Shown: positions 8,677 through 17,963 of the stretch, piece after piece
How positions within the stretch are numbered: position 1 is the stretch's first letter
Layout: the number at the start of each line of letters is the position of its first letter
NCBI GenBank assembly: GCA_003526375.1
Contig: DPDG01000050.1
Coordinates: forward strand, 49,686-113,685
Length of the DNA: 64,000 nt
DNA from: Lentisphaeria bacterium
Lineage (GTDB): Bacteria; Verrucomicrobiota; Lentisphaeria; Victivallales; UBA1829
Direction: 5' to 3'
The notes under the pieces: generated by a model
Told to the model about the DNA's origin: nothing
The model's database searches: none
Seen by the model: the letters and a program-made list of their open reading frames with translations, nothing else
Made by a program: the position numbers and the translations under genes

Positions 8677-10107
8677 TTAATATTCACCCGTTGCCGCGGT
8701 AAGCTGAGCTTTGGCGTTATGCATGTTGATGACATAGGTCGCCAGAGAAGTCTCGGCATTGACGAGGTCACGCTGAGCTTCATTCAAACGGGTCAGCTCG
8801 GTATTGCCGGCGCGGTATTCCTCCTCCACAAGGTCACGGATCTTCCGGTAAAGTTCCAGGCTTTTCTGTGAAATCTTGACCTGCTTCAGGCATGTCAGAT
8901 AATTATCATATGCGGTTCTGACTTCGGCAACCACGGTAATCCAGGTATTTGCCAGAGAGTAGTCGCTCTGAAGCATTGCCGCCTGATAATTTCTCATCGT
9001 GAAAAACGTCTTGCCGCCGCTGAACAGTTCCCAGGAAACATTGCCGCCGTAATTGAAGTTGAAAGACTCATACTTCTGAGTGTTGCTTCCGCCTTTACTG
9101 CGCAGTTCAGACCCGTCGTAAGCTTTGGTGCGTGTCTGCCCCACGGTATAACCGACACTGGCATTGAAAGAAACCGTCGGGCCGAACGAACAGATCGATC
9201 CCCAGTAATTGTATTTGGCGACTTCCAGAGCCTCGCGGTAGGCTTTGAGGTCGGGACGGTTCGCCAGCGCGGTATCAAGGTAAACGGCAAGAGTGGAAAG
9301 CACTTCTCCGTCGGGAGACGGCACTCCGGGGAACTGGATTTCTTCAGGAATCGTTCCTTCGGTCAGCCCCATCAGTTGCGCCAGAGCGTATTTGGAGGCG
9401 GCAAGCTGATACTGTGCCGCATACAAATCAGACTCTGCGGAGTTGTAATATGCCTTGAAGTTGAGCACGTCGCTCAGGGGAACCGCGCCGACTTCGAACT
9501 TCAATTCATTTTCTTTCAACTGCGAATTCTGGAACTTCATGTTTTCCTGAGCGATCTTTATCTGGGCTTTCGCAAGAAGGATGTCATTGTAAGTATAGGC
9601 GACAGTCCTGATGAGGATACGTCTCGCATCCAGCTCCAGCGCTTCGCTCTGTTTCCAGTTGTGCCGCGCGGCAAGGAGGTTCATTTCTCTCACGAAAGAG
9701 TCGAACAGCAGCCAGTTCGCGCTGGCGCTCGGCGTATTTTCAAAGGTTCTGGAACCGTTCTGCGTGATGCCGTACACATTGTTCGGTTCATTGAAGCTCT
9801 GCTGAATCGAATAACCGGCGGTAATGGTGGGCATGTAAGGAGCAAACGCCGCATAATATGCCGCGCGCGCTCCAACAACCGCGAAATACTTCGTTTTGAA
9901 GTCGGGGTTGTTCTGGACGGCGAGGTTCTGAGCGTCTTCCAGCGTCAGAAGCTTCTGTGTAATATCCAGCTTCTGGTGTTCCGCGCCGGGAATACTTGTG
10001 AAAGCGCTTCTGGAGACCGCCACCGGCGGTTTCGGGTAAGAGGTGCACCCTGCGAGGATAACGAGCCCCGACAGAGCAAATGCTGCTGCAATCCGTTTCT
10101 TGTCCAT
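8677..10107 (-). CDS. TolC-family outer-membrane efflux lipoprotein
   Basis: A 476-residue outer-membrane channel protein with a lipoprotein signal ('LVILAGC', acylated Cys near residue 21) and the two-fold repeated helical and beta structure of TolC/OprM. Recognisable pieces are 'LTLEDAQNLAVQNNPDF' near the N terminus, 'ANRPDLKAYREAL' in the middle, and the final 'NEAQRDLVNAETSLATYVINMHNA'. I place the start at ATG 10105-10107; the longer reading frame begins upstream of the predicted transcription start. It has its own sigma70-type promoter. No pump genes are adjacent; the RND pump and adaptor at 46389-50575 lack a channel and could use this one. Confidence 0.9.
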   Translation of the reverse strand: MDKKRIAAAFALSGLVILAGCTSYPKPPVAVSRSAFTSIPGAEHQKLDITQKLLTLEDAQNLAVQNNPDFKTKYFAVVGARAAYYAAFAPYMPTITAGYSIQQSFNEPNNVYGITQNGSRTFENTPSASANWLLFDSFVREMNLLAARHNWKQSEALELDARRILIRTVAYTYNDILLAKAQIKIAQENMKFQNSQLKENELKFEVGAVPLSDVLNFKAYYNSAESDLYAAQYQLAASKYALAQLMGLTEGTIPEEIQFPGVPSPDGEVLSTLAVYLDTALANRPDLKAYREALEVAKYNYWGSICSFGPTVSFNASVGYTVGQTRTKAYDGSELRSKGGSNTQKYESFNFNYGGNVSWELFSGGKTFFTMRNYQAAMLQSDYSLANTWITVVAEVRTAYDNYLTCLKQVKISQKSLELYRKIRDLVEEEYRAGNTELTRLNEAQRDLVNAETSLATYVINMHNAKAQLTAATGEY

Positions 10108-10185
10108 TTCGTAAAAATCCTTTAGCCTGTTTATAAAAAGCCCTACGACCTGCTGTTTTGCTACCCATCTACTTATAAAGAGGGT

Positions 10186-10214
10186 ATTATACACTTATTT
10201 TTGCGCTAATTCAA
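10186..10214 (-). promoter_or_regulatory. Sigma70-type promoter of the TolC-type gene
   Basis: On the minus strand TTGAAT (10209-10214) and TATAAT (10186-10191) are separated by exactly 17 bases. Transcription would begin near 10179, giving a leader of about 70 bases. This supports the ATG at 10107 as the true start. Confidence 0.75.
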
Positions 10215-10300
10215 ACCTGATAACCCTCTGAAATGCTTTTTTTATTAAATTATTTTACTCCTGAAATAAAATTCTCATCCATTTTTCTTCTGAAAACGTA

Positions 10301-10343
10301 AAAAATCCGGGGAACAATCCAATACGCTGTTCCCCGGATTTTT
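10301..10343. terminator. Perfect 16-bp hairpin, bidirectional terminator
   Basis: AAAAATCCGGGGAACA (10301-10316) is perfectly complementary to 10328-10343 around an 11-base loop. The A and T ends give a T run on either strand. It lies 47 bases after the stop of the giant secreted protein gene on the minus strand. Confidence 0.85.
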
Positions 10344-10389
10344 CGATCCTTTATTGATATCAAAGATTTTTAAATAATTGTCACAGGAA

Positions 10390-13300
10390 TTATTCCAAAA
10401 GGAGCCAAATAGATTTCCAGGCCGGAAGCTCCAGTTTCAAACAGTCAGTGTCTTTTGCAATGATTTCTCCTGTCATTGCATTCCTGACAAATCTCGCTTT
10501 TCCCGGCAACTGAATGCTATAAACACCGCTTACGCATGAATGAAGACTCAAGAAAGAAGAATTCACCTCACAAAGCACACCGGGACGCGTCACAGTGTAG
10601 CACCCAGCTTCTTTTGCGAGATTATGAAGCAGTTCAGCATCCAGTCCTCCGGGAGCGGCACAAAAAACACTGGTCCAGTCACGAAAGCGTTTTACCCCCA
10701 AAGCCGCTTTTCCATCATTGAAACGCCCTAGAATTAAAGCATCTTTATCATCAATTTCAAAGCAGGGAATAAAGAAACGGGAGTATTGAGAATTACGAAG
10801 ATCATAATATCTGCGCTGAGTATCCGCCACCCCCATGTTAAGAGGAAGCCCTCTGCTTAAGCTATCATTGAATTCAGATTTCCGGACTTCATAATTTCTC
10901 GGCTTATCATTATAAACCAAATGAAAATTGGTAAGCTTTTCTGTCAGTTCCGGTCTGAAGGCATGTTCCGTCAACATTCCGGTAGAATGAATCCAAACGA
11001 TGACATTGCCGTTTTTCTTCAGGTTCCGTTCAATGAAATCTCGCTCCGAAGCCTGAAGCATATGAGCATTCATGAATATGAAGATTTTATGTTTCCTGTA
11101 ATTATCCCCGGCAATCAAGTCATCAAGAAAATAGGCTGCCATCGGCACACCGGAACGACGCAGGCCATAAGCCATAACATCAAGCAAATGGGAAGCCCAG
11201 TTTCCCCTGAAATGAGAAAAAGGAATATCGTAGAAGATACTTTTCTGATGATATACCAACGCCACATCCGGAACAAAGGAATCCTTATCATTGCGTTGTG
11301 CAACGATATCTGAAACTTCACGAACTTTTCCGATTACCTTTACTGCTTCGGGATGCCGATAGGAATTTGAGCCGATATCGTAATACCAATACCCGTGTCC
11401 ATTTGCAATCTGGCGTCCGGCATCTTTCATCACCTGTGTCTGAAACTGCCGCTTTGAATAAGGAACGCCTATCCACATATCCTGAACTTCGTTATAAATG
11501 CAACGCATCCAGTTTCGGGTATCCAGTTCGGCAATGACAAGCTTTCCGTGCCGCAAAAATGAATCTGCCACCATATTCAAACCTCCAGACAACCCTGGAA
11601 GGCGGTTACAGTAAGAAGGCTGCGGAACAAAGGCATCATAATCTGTTTTAAAGAATTCAGCAAAATTTTTCATCCAGCCTCCTCCCATACAGTAAGTCAT
11701 AGCAATCTTGTCTTTGCCGAACTCCTCTTTGAATATTCTGGCAAAGCGGGCGGAATTCTGCCAGATACGCGCCTCTCTGAATTCCCTGTAATCAATATAG
11801 TTGCGGTATTTTGCCGGATCGAACAGAATTCTGCCGTGTAATTCTTTTGCATCAATTACCGGGATCTCCGCTGTTTCAATACGTACCCCGGGCCTATTCC
11901 ATGCTTTTGCCAGACAATCATCCTTACCGTACAAATCCCGCAGATAACGCCGCCAGGCCGCAAGCGCGGGTTTGCTGTAATCATCACGATGGATCATAAA
12001 CTGTCCGTCATGCCCTCCGGCAATAAAAACGCCGGCGATTGCCTTACTGTAAGGTTTTTTCTTCAATTCCCGAAAAATATTGCGCACTGTATCTTCTGCA
12101 AGGCTCCATGCCTTGTCTGAATATTGTGACGGCCAATAGAAATAAGAGGAATCAGGAAGTTTGCCGAATCCCCGGAGATGCACATTGTTGCCATACCCCT
12201 TTTGTCCTTTGGCATCAATCCATGCCTCCTCGGGATTCTTATCAACAAAATTGCGCGGCAACATCACCGAGACCCCTAATATAAACGTAGCGTCCGGAGC
12301 CCTGCGGATCGCATTTTCGACACCGGAAAAAATCATGTCCCAATTAATTTCTTTTCCATTCCACGGAGTTCCGAATGGCGGATAGTTCAGACGTTCATCC
12401 AGTCTGATATTCGCCAAATGCAACTTGACTCCACCATGGCGGTACATATAATTGCAATCTCCTCCATAGTTGTCTGCTTTGTACAAAACCGGAGAAATCT
12501 TTGTCCCATTGAGAAGCAGAGAGAGTTTCCGATTCTTTTCTCTTACGACTGCAGCGGTTGCGCAAGGACGCCCGGATATGATCTTTTCCGCATCTTCCAA
12601 TGTATAGACAGACTGAATAACGGACGGTCCGGCTTCATGGACTTTGAAAGGAGTCGCCGGAAACTGAACATTATCAATCCAGACCGTCAACGGATTGCCG
12701 TAAATTATGATGGCAGGATAAAGCTCATAATCCCGTTTCTTCGGCTTGAACATAATACATCTTCTGGACCATGCGTGCGAAGGCGTATTGCGTATCCGGC
12801 TCTGGCTCTCGATCCCCCATCCCCTGTTCAAAGAGGGATCATCATTCAGCATATCTCCCTGCGCTGTAATAAAACGAGGCAAAAGCAAAGTATTGTAAGA
12901 GGCATTGACAGTTCTGAAAAAGAAACGAAATGTCAATGGTGACAGTATCTTTTTGTCTGCCGCCGGTATAGTCACAGGCATTTTACTGCGAAGAATGATA
13001 TAACCTTTCCCATTGTCTTTTGTAATTTTAAGCGACTGTTCGCCCCTGTAGCAAACATTCGGATCAATCTCGTAAGAACCAGTCGCCCCATCCTTGAACT
13101 CGACAGTCCACCCGATCAGTTTTTTCCCCTCCGCACCTTCAAAATCACCGTCAGGAAGTAGCGAGGCATTGGTCAAGGCGACAGGGGGAGATGCCCACTC
13201 CACGGCATCTTCCAGCTCCGTGGGAACGCCATTTTTCATAGCGCGGATGCTGGCTCCAAGCGTCAACCGGGCACGATGGTTTCCTCCCAGCAGGATTCTC

Positions 13301-14151
13301 CTGATTGTATTATATGCCGCACTGCCCATACAGCATAATGCGCGGGCGGCATGAACACGAACAGGTTCACTGGAATCGTTCAGTAACGTTTCCGCCAGAT
13401 ACTCCCGCGCAGGAAGCGCTTTGCTTCCCAAATCCCCCAGCTTATAACATGCCCGGTTGCGCACAGTCGGCGACGGATCCGCAAGCGCAGCCAGAGGCAG
13501 TTCATAATCAGAACTCTGCAAAATGCGGCTGATCTTTTCTCCATCTGAAAGCAACTTGAACTCCGGCGGCAGAACGGGCGGTGCAGGCTGTACCGTCTGG
13601 CAACTGATCCGGGAAATATCCAGTTCTCCATGAACAATAAGCAGAACGGCAGTATTGTCAATGGACAATGGAATCTGCGATGACGGCATGATCAGACATT
13701 TCCTCTGCTTCCCTCCATCAAACACCAGCGTCTGCGCAGCCTTGACGGTACGGAGATATTTTCCTTTGGCATCATAACAGAAAAAGCCGAAAACAACACT
13801 CCCTTTCCCAGATGCATCAATCATCAGCTTACAGTCCGAATCACCGATCTGTCTGCGCATAATCCGATAATTTCTCGACTGAATACGCAATCCCTCACCC
13901 TCTGTTTTGACACTTAAAAGACCAGTCTCTGAAGAAAAAGATACTTTGCCCCCTCCTCCTTTGTATGACGCAACTGTCCAGAAGCGGGGAAAAGTCTGCC
14001 CGGAAAAGCAAATGCGGTTCTTTTCAAAATGCTTTCTCAAAGAAGAATCCAAACGGACGGACTCCCTGAATTCCGGATTGAAGAAGACTTCTTTCGCTTG
14101 AATCACAGAACATCCGAAAAGACAAATTAACAGCAACAGTAACAATCTCAT
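10390..14151 (-). CDS. Giant secreted glycoside hydrolase-like protein with HEAT repeats
   Basis: A 1253-residue exported protein (signal peptide about residues 1-19, 'LLLLLLICLFGCSVIQA'). Segments in order: a beta-rich region that may bind carbohydrate (to about 190), HEAT repeats (about 205-310, e.g. 'DPSPTVRNRACYKLGDLG' and 'SEPVRVHAARALCCMG'), a second beta-sandwich-like region (about 330-510), then a clan GH-A/GH42-like barrel and a flavodoxin-like beta-galactosidase trimerisation-type domain ('VALVYHQKSIFYDI' onward). 'VIAELDTRNW' could hold the nucleophile Glu, but I do not see the usual Asn-Glu acid/base; the comparable strand reads 'GVFIAGGHDGQF'. The substrate is unknown. It is downstream of a pseudopilin gene and an AraC regulator. 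Calling it a glycosidase is an inference from fold-like features. Confidence 0.75.
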   Translation of the reverse strand: MRLLLLLLICLFGCSVIQAKEVFFNPEFRESVRLDSSLRKHFEKNRICFSGQTFPRFWTVASYKGGGGKVSFSSETGLLSVKTEGEGLRIQSRNYRIMRRQIGDSDCKLMIDASGKGSVVFGFFCYDAKGKYLRTVKAAQTLVFDGGKQRKCLIMPSSQIPLSIDNTAVLLIVHGELDISRISCQTVQPAPPVLPPEFKLLSDGEKISRILQSSDYELPLAALADPSPTVRNRACYKLGDLGSKALPAREYLAETLLNDSSEPVRVHAARALCCMGSAAYNTIRRILLGGNHRARLTLGASIRAMKNGVPTELEDAVEWASPPVALTNASLLPDGDFEGAEGKKLIGWTVEFKDGATGSYEIDPNVCYRGEQSLKITKDNGKGYIILRSKMPVTIPAADKKILSPLTFRFFFRTVNASYNTLLLPRFITAQGDMLNDDPSLNRGWGIESQSRIRNTPSHAWSRRCIMFKPKKRDYELYPAIIIYGNPLTVWIDNVQFPATPFKVHEAGPSVIQSVYTLEDAEKIISGRPCATAAVVREKNRKLSLLLNGTKISPVLYKADNYGGDCNYMYRHGGVKLHLANIRLDERLNYPPFGTPWNGKEINWDMIFSGVENAIRRAPDATFILGVSVMLPRNFVDKNPEEAWIDAKGQKGYGNNVHLRGFGKLPDSSYFYWPSQYSDKAWSLAEDTVRNIFRELKKKPYSKAIAGVFIAGGHDGQFMIHRDDYSKPALAAWRRYLRDLYGKDDCLAKAWNRPGVRIETAEIPVIDAKELHGRILFDPAKYRNYIDYREFREARIWQNSARFARIFKEEFGKDKIAMTYCMGGGWMKNFAEFFKTDYDAFVPQPSYCNRLPGLSGGLNMVADSFLRHGKLVIAELDTRNWMRCIYNEVQDMWIGVPYSKRQFQTQVMKDAGRQIANGHGYWYYDIGSNSYRHPEAVKVIGKVREVSDIVAQRNDKDSFVPDVALVYHQKSIFYDIPFSHFRGNWASHLLDVMAYGLRRSGVPMAAYFLDDLIAGDNYRKHKIFIFMNAHMLQASERDFIERNLKKNGNVIVWIHSTGMLTEHAFRPELTEKLTNFHLVYNDKPRNYEVRKSEFNDSLSRGLPLNMGVADTQRRYYDLRNSQYSRFFIPCFEIDDKDALILGRFNDGKAALGVKRFRDWTSVFCAAPGGLDAELLHNLAKEAGCYTVTRPGVLCEVNSSFLSLHSCVSGVYSIQLPGKARFVRNAMTGEIIAKDTDCLKLELPAWKSIWLLLE

Positions 14152-14270
14152 ATTTTAATTGTTCCTTTCCTCTTTTATCTGATTTTTTTATAAGTTTCTC
14201 TCTAAGGTCATCCCTAAAACACTGCCGCAGAGCATTCATCCCCGGAAAGCACAAAGCAAACAGGAAAAAA

Positions 14271-14969
14271 TCAGTAATCACCCCAGGCATCTTTCCATAG
14301 GGGATGACCTGATTTAATATGATTGATATGCTGCACGTAGATCTGCCCCGCATGTCCGTCAACATGGGAAATAATTCCATCTCCGGAATAGGGATTGAAG
14401 GCATTTCTTCCATGACGAGGATCCGTCCAGATGGTACCCCAGGCCAAACTGCTTCCTTTCCATTTTCCGGGACTTTTTTCAGTATCTGCATTGATTGAAT
14501 CGACTAGAAGAATCGTATGGGAAGGCCGCTTGATCAGCGATGGCATACTCCTGTAATGGCTATCGGAGGTAATGCAGGTATTATAACCGTATGTGCCATA
14601 ATTTCCCCAGGGAGAGGTTATAAACTTGCGGATGCTTGCCGCTGGACAAACCATAACCTCCACGCGTCTATTGAAGTATGTGACATAGAAATAATTAAAC
14701 CATGAGTCCGCTCCGATATAATTGGACGGCAGCGAAGGAAAACCATTGCGCATGGGAAAACGGTTGTAATCGTTCACATAAGACGCTATTTGCAGTCCAA
14801 TCTGCTTATGATTGCTCATACATTTTATTGAATAAGCCTTGGCACGCGCCATCCCTAAAGCCGGCAAAAGCATGGCTGCAAGAATCGCGATGATCGCAAT
14901 CACGACAAGAAGCTCTATCAAGGTAAACTCCTTCCGATACGCCGGAAACTTTTTCTTTTGTTTCGACAT
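14271..14969 (-). CDS. Secreted pseudopilin-like protein (type IV pilin-like N terminus)
   Basis: A 232-residue protein with a prepilin leader and N-methylation motif: basic 'MSKQKKKFPAYRKE', cleavage before 'FTLIELLVVIAIIAILAA', the hydrophobic helix that packs into type II secretion or pilus fibres. The C-terminal part ends in the 'DPRHG...SHVDGHAG' style typical of the abundant pseudopilins of Lentisphaerae and Planctomycetes. The start at 14969 is chosen because an AGGAG ribosome site precedes it; the frame runs further upstream but would place 43 non-prepilin residues first. It is divergent from the AraC regulator and upstream of the giant secreted protein, suggesting shared control and a surface-assembly or secretion role in glycan use. 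Confidence 0.88.
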   Translation of the reverse strand: MSKQKKKFPAYRKEFTLIELLVVIAIIAILAAMLLPALGMARAKAYSIKCMSNHKQIGLQIASYVNDYNRFPMRNGFPSLPSNYIGADSWFNYFYVTYFNRRVEVMVCPAASIRKFITSPWGNYGTYGYNTCITSDSHYRSMPSLIKRPSHTILLVDSINADTEKSPGKWKGSSLAWGTIWTDPRHGRNAFNPYSGDGIISHVDGHAGQIYVQHINHIKSGHPLWKDAWGDY

Positions 14970-14999
14970 GGCAAAATCTCCTGTTTCTATGATTTTATA

Positions 15000-15042
15000 T
15001 TGATTTCGGTATATATTATAGTATATTCCCATGAAATGACAA
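15000..15042. promoter_or_regulatory. Overlapping divergent promoters, pseudopilin versus AraC regulator
   Basis: For the minus strand, TTGTCA (15037-15042) and TATAAT (15015-15020) are 16 bases apart. For the plus strand, TTGATT (15000-15005) and TATATT (15022-15027) are also 16 apart. The two elements interleave face to face, so polymerase binding at one should exclude the other. This fits reciprocal control by the AraC-family protein. Confidence 0.65.
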
Positions 15043-15080
15043 TAGCAGAAGTGACAAAAAAATATGCAGAAATGATAAAA

Positions 15081-15995
15081 ATGAAGAAACAGAATCAATT
15101 CATGAAATTAGAGGACATCGCAAAAAAACTTCCGGGTTACGAATCCAGCACCCCCGGTTTTCCACTGGAGCCTCCACTGGTTCCGGCGGAACTGCAGTTC
15201 TATTTTCACTCCCCCCGGACAGAACGGCACACTCCCATTCATTTCCTTCATGAAAAATACATCATGCTGTTCTGCATCCGTGGAAACAGACAGATAGAAC
15301 TGGACGGGAAAGCCTGTCGGCTCCATCCGAACGATTTTCTTCTGATCCCGCCCGCCTGCAACCACACGAACAATATGCCCCCGGCAAACCCGGATATGAA
15401 TCAGGATTATGATTATGCCATTCTTTACGCTTCATTTCTTTTGCCGGACTGCGGGAAAAAACTGAAATCACTGGTCAGGCAGGTCTTTCCTCTGCGATAC
15501 AGCGAGGTCAGACTGCTCAGGAAAAGCACGGAGCAGTTTCTGGAATGTTACGCCGGCGACAATTTCGCAGGAATGGAATCCGCCTTCTCTTTCGGACTGT
15601 TCCTGATGCGTCTTCTGGAACGGCGTTTCCAGGCAGGACAGGCTTCCCGCAATTATGTCGATAAAAACATTCTTCTGCTTGAACGCATCCAGAGTTATAT
15701 GTTCGCACATCTGAGGAAAGGACTCACGATCCGCGAAATCGCCAGAGAACTGGGAGTTTCACCATCTCTGCTGCGTCTCACTTTCCGAAAAGAGATGAAA
15801 GTCTCGCTCGGACGCTACATCCAGACGCGCATCATGCACAAAATCGAACCCATGCTGCGCTCCACCGACATGTCCGTCTCCGAAATCGCCGCGGAAATGG
15901 GTTATCAGACGGAAAGTTCCCTCATCCGGGCATTCAAACGGGAATCCGGCATGACGCCGCAGCAATTCCGCAGGCATAAGAGGTCGCAGGAATGA
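15081..15995 (+). CDS. AraC-family transcriptional regulator
   Basis: About 304 residues: an N-terminal cupin-like sensor domain ('IHFLHEKYIMLFCIRGNRQI', then 'LHPNDFLLIPPACNHT') and a C-terminal double helix-turn-helix ('LTIREIARELGVSPSLLRLTFRK' and 'MSVSEIAAEMGYQTESSLIRAFKR', ending 'GMTPQQFRRHK'). The frame is open from 14958, but a predicted promoter makes transcription start near 15034, so the start is one of the ATG codons at 15072, 15081 or 15102; no strong ribosome site decides between them. It likely senses a sugar or glycan fragment and controls the divergent pseudopilin and glycosidase-like genes. Confidence 0.88.
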   Translation: MKKQNQFMKLEDIAKKLPGYESSTPGFPLEPPLVPAELQFYFHSPRTERHTPIHFLHEKYIMLFCIRGNRQIELDGKACRLHPNDFLLIPPACNHTNNMPPANPDMNQDYDYAILYASFLLPDCGKKLKSLVRQVFPLRYSEVRLLRKSTEQFLECYAGDNFAGMESAFSFGLFLMRLLERRFQAGQASRNYVDKNILLLERIQSYMFAHLRKGLTIREIARELGVSPSLLRLTFRKEMKVSLGRYIQTRIMHKIEPMLRSTDMSVSEIAAEMGYQTESSLIRAFKRESGMTPQQFRRHKRSQE

Positions 15996-16085
15996 ACTGT
16001 TCATTCCATATTTGCAACTTCACTCTTTCATTATATATTATATACTTTCCCGAAATTCGAAAAAACATAACTTGAAACTTGCTTC

Positions 16086-17957
16086 ATGGATGAATATTTT
16101 GATGTTGTTGTGATCGGCGGCGGACATGCCGCCTGCGAAGCGGCTCTGGCGGCGGCGCGGGCAGGTGCGCAGACTCTCATGCTGACTCTGAATCTGGATC
16201 ACATCGCCCAGATGAGCTGCAACCCGTGTATCGGCGGCATTGCCAAAGGGCATCTCACACGGGAGATCGACGCGCTCGGCGGTGCCATGGGACTCATCGC
16301 CGATGCATCCGCGATTCAGTTCCGGATGCTTAATCTTGCCAAAGGGCCTGCGGTCTGGTCTCCCCGCGCGCAATGTGACAAAGTCGAATACCAGCGCGCC
16401 ATGAAACGTTATCTCGAACAGGCGGAGAATCTGGAAATCAAGCAGGCGCTCGTCACCGGATTCCTGACTCAAAACGATGCGGTATGCGGCGTCGAAACAG
16501 AGTTCGGAGACCGTTTTCACGCAAAAGCGGTCGTGGTCGCGACGGGAACCTTTCTCTCCGGCAAACTGCACTACGGACTCCGCAGTTTTCCCGGCGGGCG
16601 CGCCGGAGACCCCCCTTCAGCGGAACTTGCCGCGGCGATCAGGGAACAGTTGAAGCTTCACGTCGGGAGGCTCAAAACCGGAACGCCGCCGCGCGTTCTT
16701 GCAAATTCCATTGATTTCTCCGATATGGAATTTCAGGCTTCGGACACGGTCGAGGAACGGTTCTCCTATTTTCCCGATGAAACCGTCCGCCCGTGCGCCG
16801 AGCATAAAAATCTGCCATGCTATCTGACGCACACCAACCAGGAGACCGCCCGGATCGTGCGCGACAATCTCGACAAGGCGCCGATGTACAACGGGCTCAT
16901 CAAGGGAATCGGCACCCGCTACTGTCCCTCTTTCGAGGATAAAGTCGTCCGCTTCCCCCAGCATGAACAGCACCATGTCTACCTCGAACCTGAAGGCGAA
17001 TTCACGGAGGAATATTACGTCAACGGTCTCTCCACCAGCCTGCCGCCGGAGATTCAGATCAGGCTACTGAAGACGATCCCCGGCATGGAACATGTGAAAG
17101 TCACGCGTTATGCCTACGCGATTGAGTATGATTTCGTCTACCCGGAGGAACTCGACCGCACCATGTCCGTAAGGAAATGGAAAGGGCTCTATCACGCAGG
17201 GCAGATCAACGGCACCAGCGGCTATGAGGAGGCGGCAGGTCAGGGCCTGCTGGCGGGACTGAACGCCGCACGCTTCGCCGCCGGCCGGGACGGCGTCGAG
17301 TTCGGGCGCGATTCTTCTTATCTCGGTGTGCTTGCGGACGACATCACGACCAAGGAAATCGTCGAACCTTACCGCCTGTTCACCAGCCGCGCGGAACACC
17401 GTCTGTTCCTGCGCCAGGACAATGCGGATTTCCGTCTCGCCCCCCTCGCCTATTCGCTCGGTCTGCTTCCTCAGAAAAAATATGACCTGTTTCTCCGGTA
17501 TTCCGAAAAATGCGCCTCCGCGGAAGGCGTCTGCAAGGCGACGCGCCTCAACGGACGGCTGTTATGGGATCACCTGAAAGACACGCACGGAGTCCTCGAC
17601 AATGCGAATCCGCCGTTTGCACCGGAAACCATCGGGCTCTCCGCCGGCGATCCGCTCGACCGCCGCGTTTTCCGCCAGATCGCGATCCTTGCGCATTATG
17701 AAGGATATATGAAGCGGGAAGAACAGGCGATCGCCAAACTCCGCGCCCTGGAATCATGGCGCATTCCCGAAAACATGGATTACTCCGCAATCACGGGGCT
17801 GCGCAATGAATCGCGCATGAAACTCTCGAAAATCAGGCCTTCGACTCTTGCGCAGGCGGGACGCATCGACGGCGTCACCCCGCCGGAAATCGCTCTCCTG
17901 CAGGTGTATATCGTGCGCATGAAACATGACGCAAAAAAGTCACAGGCGCCGGAGTAA
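16086..17957 (+). CDS. mnmG: tRNA uridine-34 carboxymethylaminomethyl enzyme MnmG (GidA)
   Basis: The FAD-dependent partner of MnmE, which installs the (carboxymethyl)aminomethyl group at C5 of wobble U34 in tRNAs. The FAD fingerprint 'VIGGGHAACEAALAAARAG' is at the N terminus. Family signatures 'GTPPR', 'LYHAGQINGTSGYEEAAGQG' and the C-terminal tRNA-binding region ('ITGLRNESRMKLSKIRPSTLAQAGRI') are all present. The length of 623 residues is normal. No good ribosome site is visible before the ATG. A radical SAM-methyltransferase fusion at 34231 probably acts later in the same pathway. An ABC permease gene follows after 6 bases. Confidence 0.97.
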   Translation: MDEYFDVVVIGGGHAACEAALAAARAGAQTLMLTLNLDHIAQMSCNPCIGGIAKGHLTREIDALGGAMGLIADASAIQFRMLNLAKGPAVWSPRAQCDKVEYQRAMKRYLEQAENLEIKQALVTGFLTQNDAVCGVETEFGDRFHAKAVVVATGTFLSGKLHYGLRSFPGGRAGDPPSAELAAAIREQLKLHVGRLKTGTPPRVLANSIDFSDMEFQASDTVEERFSYFPDETVRPCAEHKNLPCYLTHTNQETARIVRDNLDKAPMYNGLIKGIGTRYCPSFEDKVVRFPQHEQHHVYLEPEGEFTEEYYVNGLSTSLPPEIQIRLLKTIPGMEHVKVTRYAYAIEYDFVYPEELDRTMSVRKWKGLYHAGQINGTSGYEEAAGQGLLAGLNAARFAAGRDGVEFGRDSSYLGVLADDITTKEIVEPYRLFTSRAEHRLFLRQDNADFRLAPLAYSLGLLPQKKYDLFLRYSEKCASAEGVCKATRLNGRLLWDHLKDTHGVLDNANPPFAPETIGLSAGDPLDRRVFRQIAILAHYEGYMKREEQAIAKLRALESWRIPENMDYSAITGLRNESRMKLSKIRPSTLAQAGRIDGVTPPEIALLQVYIVRMKHDAKKSQAPE

Positions 17958-17963
17958 GACATC

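Noticed and set aside
14024..14491. A 155-residue minus-strand frame spanning two gene ends
   Set aside because: It is in another frame across the pseudopilin 3' end and the start of the giant secreted protein; it has no ribosome site and no domain.
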